In this document: piece by piece, positions 62,056 through 64,000 of the stretch
Numbering within the stretch: position 1 is the first letter of the stretch
Layout: the number at the start of each line of letters is the position of its first letter
NCBI RefSeq assembly: GCF_002968285.2
Contig: NZ_CP134400.1
Span: forward strand, 2,480,001 to 2,544,000
Length of the DNA: 64,000 nt
From: Mycobacterium sp. ITM-2016-00318
Lineage (GTDB): Bacteria > Actinomycetota > Actinomycetes > Mycobacteriales > Mycobacteriaceae
Direction of reading: 5' to 3'
Program-made: the position numbers and the translations under genes
Notes under the pieces: model-generated
Seen by the model: the letters and a program-made list of their open reading frames with translations, nothing else
Databases searched by the model: none
What the model was told of the DNA's origin: nothing

Positions 62056-63773
62056 GGGGATTCAGCGTAGGCGTCCGCCTTGGCCGCCTGTGGCTGCGGT
62101 CGTGACGGCCCCACCGCGACGGGCTCGGGAAGCGGCACGATGTCGATCTGCGGACCGGGGTCGGGCAGCTTCCGCCATGGCAACCGGTAGTAGGTCATCG
62201 CGATCAGAAGTGCCACGATCACGGTGCTGGCCGCCGTCGCGAGCAGGATCTGGAAAACGGTGAACCGGTCGCCGTTGGCTGTCGGCCCGAAGATGCCCAC
62301 CACGAGCGTGACGACGATCGCGGTGGTGCGGAACGAGCGTCTGGTAGCCCACGCCGCCAGGGGAATGACGGCCCAGAGCACGTACCAGGGCTGGACGACA
62401 GGAAAGAGGAGCACCGTCATGCCGAGAGCGACGCCGAGGCCGCCGACCGGGTGCAGCCTGCCGCGAAGGACGGCCAGCAGCAGCCAGGTCACCAGGATCG
62501 CGATGATGAAGACACCGATGCCACGGGTGAGACCAAGGACCGCCGTGGTGTGGTCGCCGAGCCCGAGCAGGATGCCCACCTGACCCGTGCCGAGGGCCAG
62601 CAGCGTCGGCAGCGACATCCAGCTTCTCACTACGTTTGCGGTGCCGAGCGTGAAGAGCCAGCCAAAGCCGAGAGAGCTTGCCCAGCCGACCACCGCCATC
62701 ACGGCGACGGACACCGCGGTCAGCGACCCGCCCGCGATGAAGAACGCCTTGACAGTGCAGCCCCACCGACACGCCAGGGCAACCGCGACGAAACCGACCG
62801 CAAGCAGCCCCGGCAGCTTGACCTGTGAGGACAGCGTGATCAGCACGACACCGACGATCAGCATCGTCATCGGCTTCCATCGTGCCCATTCGCCGCGGGA
62901 CTGTGGCCACGCGAACGGTTTCGGCAAGAGCGGGCTGTCGGCGTAGACCCCTCGCAGGGCGAACTCGGTGCCCGCGAGCATCAGGCCCAGCATCAGCGCC
63001 TCGTTGTGGATGCCCGCCACCAGATGCATGATCAGCAGCGGATTGGCCGCGCCCAGCCACAATGCGCTGACCTCGGCGACGCCGCACCGGCGCGCGAGCC
63101 GCGGCACCGCCCACACGATGAGGCCGACTCCCAGCAGCACGACGAGCCGGTGCAACAGCACCGCGAAGACGATGTTGTCACCCGTCAGCGCCGATATGCC
63201 TTGGCCCAGCCACAGAAACAGTGGACCGTACGGTGCGGGAGTCTCGCGCCACATCGTCGGCACCGACAGTGTGAACACGTGGTCGAGGCCCAAGCCTGTC
63301 GCCGGGCCGACCTTGTACGGGTCGAGGCCGCTGATCGCGATCTCGCTCTGCGCCAGATACGAGTAGACGTCACGGCTGTACATCGGCGGCGCAATGAGCA
63401 GCGGAAGCACCCACAGCGCCAGCGTGCGGTCCAGTTGGCTGCGGGTCATCCGGCGCTCGCCGAGCGCGAAGCGGCCGAGCATCAGCCACGCCAGCGCCAT
63501 CATCACCGCACCGGTGGTGGTCATCGTCAAAGAGACCGTCTGAATGCGCGAGGGGAGGTTGAGCAGACGCACGCCGAACGTCGGGTCCTGCACGACAGGG
63601 CGCGCACCGACGCCCAGGGCGCCGATGGCCATCAGCACTGTCCCGGTCGCGCCGAACAGCCGGGTACGCCGCAGCGCAATCAGCTCGGCGTCGTTGAGCG
63701 GCGATCCGACGGTCCGTTCATCCCCGTGCCAGCCGGCAATCGAGGTGGAGAGAGACCATAGGCGCGCAGCCAT
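62052..63773 (-). CDS. mptB: Alpha-(1->6)-mannosyltransferase MptB-like (GT-C)
   Basis: MptB is a polyprenyl-phosphomannose-dependent mannosyltransferase that starts the mannan core of lipomannan; in mycobacteria it overlaps with other enzymes. The 573-residue membrane protein has about twelve or more helices. It carries the GT-C acidic motif in the first large loop, 'APPMYSRDVYSYLAQSEIA' (about residues 128-146, Asp about 135). A basic, Pro-rich cytoplasmic tail ends the chain. ATG at 63773 has TACGCT 6 bases upstream; a GTG precedes it by one codon. It corresponds to Rv1459c. Confidence 0.92.
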   Translation of the reverse strand: MAARLWSLSTSIAGWHGDERTVGSPLNDAELIALRRTRLFGATGTVLMAIGALGVGARPVVQDPTFGVRLLNLPSRIQTVSLTMTTTGAVMMALAWLMLGRFALGERRMTRSQLDRTLALWVLPLLIAPPMYSRDVYSYLAQSEIAISGLDPYKVGPATGLGLDHVFTLSVPTMWRETPAPYGPLFLWLGQGISALTGDNIVFAVLLHRLVVLLGVGLIVWAVPRLARRCGVAEVSALWLGAANPLLIMHLVAGIHNEALMLGLMLAGTEFALRGVYADSPLLPKPFAWPQSRGEWARWKPMTMLIVGVVLITLSSQVKLPGLLAVGFVAVALACRWGCTVKAFFIAGGSLTAVSVAVMAVVGWASSLGFGWLFTLGTANVVRSWMSLPTLLALGTGQVGILLGLGDHTTAVLGLTRGIGVFIIAILVTWLLLAVLRGRLHPVGGLGVALGMTVLLFPVVQPWYVLWAVIPLAAWATRRSFRTTAIVVTLVVGIFGPTANGDRFTVFQILLATAASTVIVALLIAMTYYRLPWRKLPDPGPQIDIVPLPEPVAVGPSRPQPQAAKADAYAESP

Positions 63774-63779
63774 CACTGC

Positions 63780-63785
63780 AGCGTA
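63780..63785 (-). promoter_or_regulatory. Leaderless-type -10 (TACGCT) for the mptB operon
   Basis: On the minus strand TACGCT is followed by 6 bases and ATG at 63773. It lies in the 16-base gap to the preceding gene. Confidence 0.55.
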
Positions 63786-63789
63786 GCGG

Positions 63790-64000
63790 TCAAAGCGTGA
63801 CGATCACCTTGCCGGTGTTGCCGCCGTTGAACAACAAGTTCAGCGCCTCAGGCGCCTTCTCGAGGCCCTCGACGACGTGTTCCGACGATTTGATCTTGCC
63901 CTCGGCGATCCAGCCCGCCATCTCCGTCTGCGCGGCGGGGAAGCGGTCAAGGTAGTCGAGGATGATGAAGCCTTCCATCCGTCCCCGACGCACGAGCAGG
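63790..64000 (-). CDS. NADP-dependent MDR oxidoreductase, C-terminal 70 residues (5' end outside window)
   Basis: The visible end matches the curcumin/2-alkenal reductase group of medium-chain reductases: 'RMEGFIILDYLDRFPAAQTE', then 'EGKIKSSEHVVEGLEKAPEA' and 'GGNTGKVIVTL'. The reading frame stays open to the edge of the window, so most of the gene lies beyond base 64000. The catalytic and cofactor-binding parts are not visible and the substrate cannot be inferred. It precedes mptB on the same strand by 16 bases. Confidence 0.82.
   Translation of the reverse strand, partial: LLVRRGRMEGFIILDYLDRFPAAQTEMAGWIAEGKIKSSEHVVEGLEKAPEALNLLFNGGNTGKVIVTL

Overview
The window is a contiguous piece of a high-GC actinobacterial chromosome. 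Gene content and order match the core chromosome of mycobacteria: carA-carB-pyrF-mihF-gmk-rpoZ-coaBC-metK, priA, fmt-rsmB-rpe-ribD, p55-lprG, ribC, ribBA-ribH, uvrC-rapZ-yvcK-whiA, gap-pgk-tpiA-secG, the pgl-opcA-zwf-tal-tkt block, ctaB, ctaA and mptB. From memory this follows the M. tuberculosis Rv1384 to Rv1459c order, without PE/PPE genes and with ppc present. That suggests a rapidly growing, environmental Mycolicibacterium-type species; the species cannot be fixed from the sequence alone.

Layout. 1-9271: end of the pyrimidine operon, then nucleoid factor mIHF, guanylate kinase, RNA polymerase omega, CoA synthesis and SAM synthetase. 9400-20162: a flavin monooxygenase, a YhhN membrane protein coupled to a helicase-dead PriA, a DUF2207/LemA pair, and a tightly overlapping fmt-rsmB-rpe-ribD run. 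20143-24954: an accessory block on the minus strand with two paralogous FtsX-like permease/ABC ATPase pairs, each ATPase carrying a C-terminal cyclic-nucleotide-binding domain, and a PfpI-like protein between them. 25167-33341: a possible small gene, the P55/LprG lipid export pair, riboflavin synthase, an IS110-family element with a strongly structured non-coding 3' region, two small membrane or secreted proteins, then ribBA-ribH and a PH-like membrane protein.

33328-40673: acetyltransferase and gamma-glutamyltransferase genes opposite uvrC-rapZ-yvcK-whiA, which ends in a long hairpin. 40786-47904: a solute-binding-like protein without a signal peptide, the glycolytic gap-pgk-tpiA run, secG and PEP carboxylase. 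47942-55055: the oxidative and non-oxidative pentose phosphate operon on the minus strand. 55253-64000: heme O and heme A synthases, a quinone oxidoreductase, an ATP-grasp protein, a TetR/PhlG-like divergent pair, an ABC exporter and the mannosyltransferase MptB, ending in a truncated oxidoreductase.

The genes connect through cofactors and central carbon. rpe, tal, tkt, zwf, opcA and pgl cover the pentose phosphate pathway. ribD, ribC, ribBA and ribH cover all dedicated riboflavin steps except the phosphatase. ctaB and ctaA make heme A for the terminal oxidase. A recurring feature is a TANNNT hexamer 6 or 7 nt before the start codon, seen at twelve genes. This is the arrangement expected for leaderless transcripts and it fixed several start codons.
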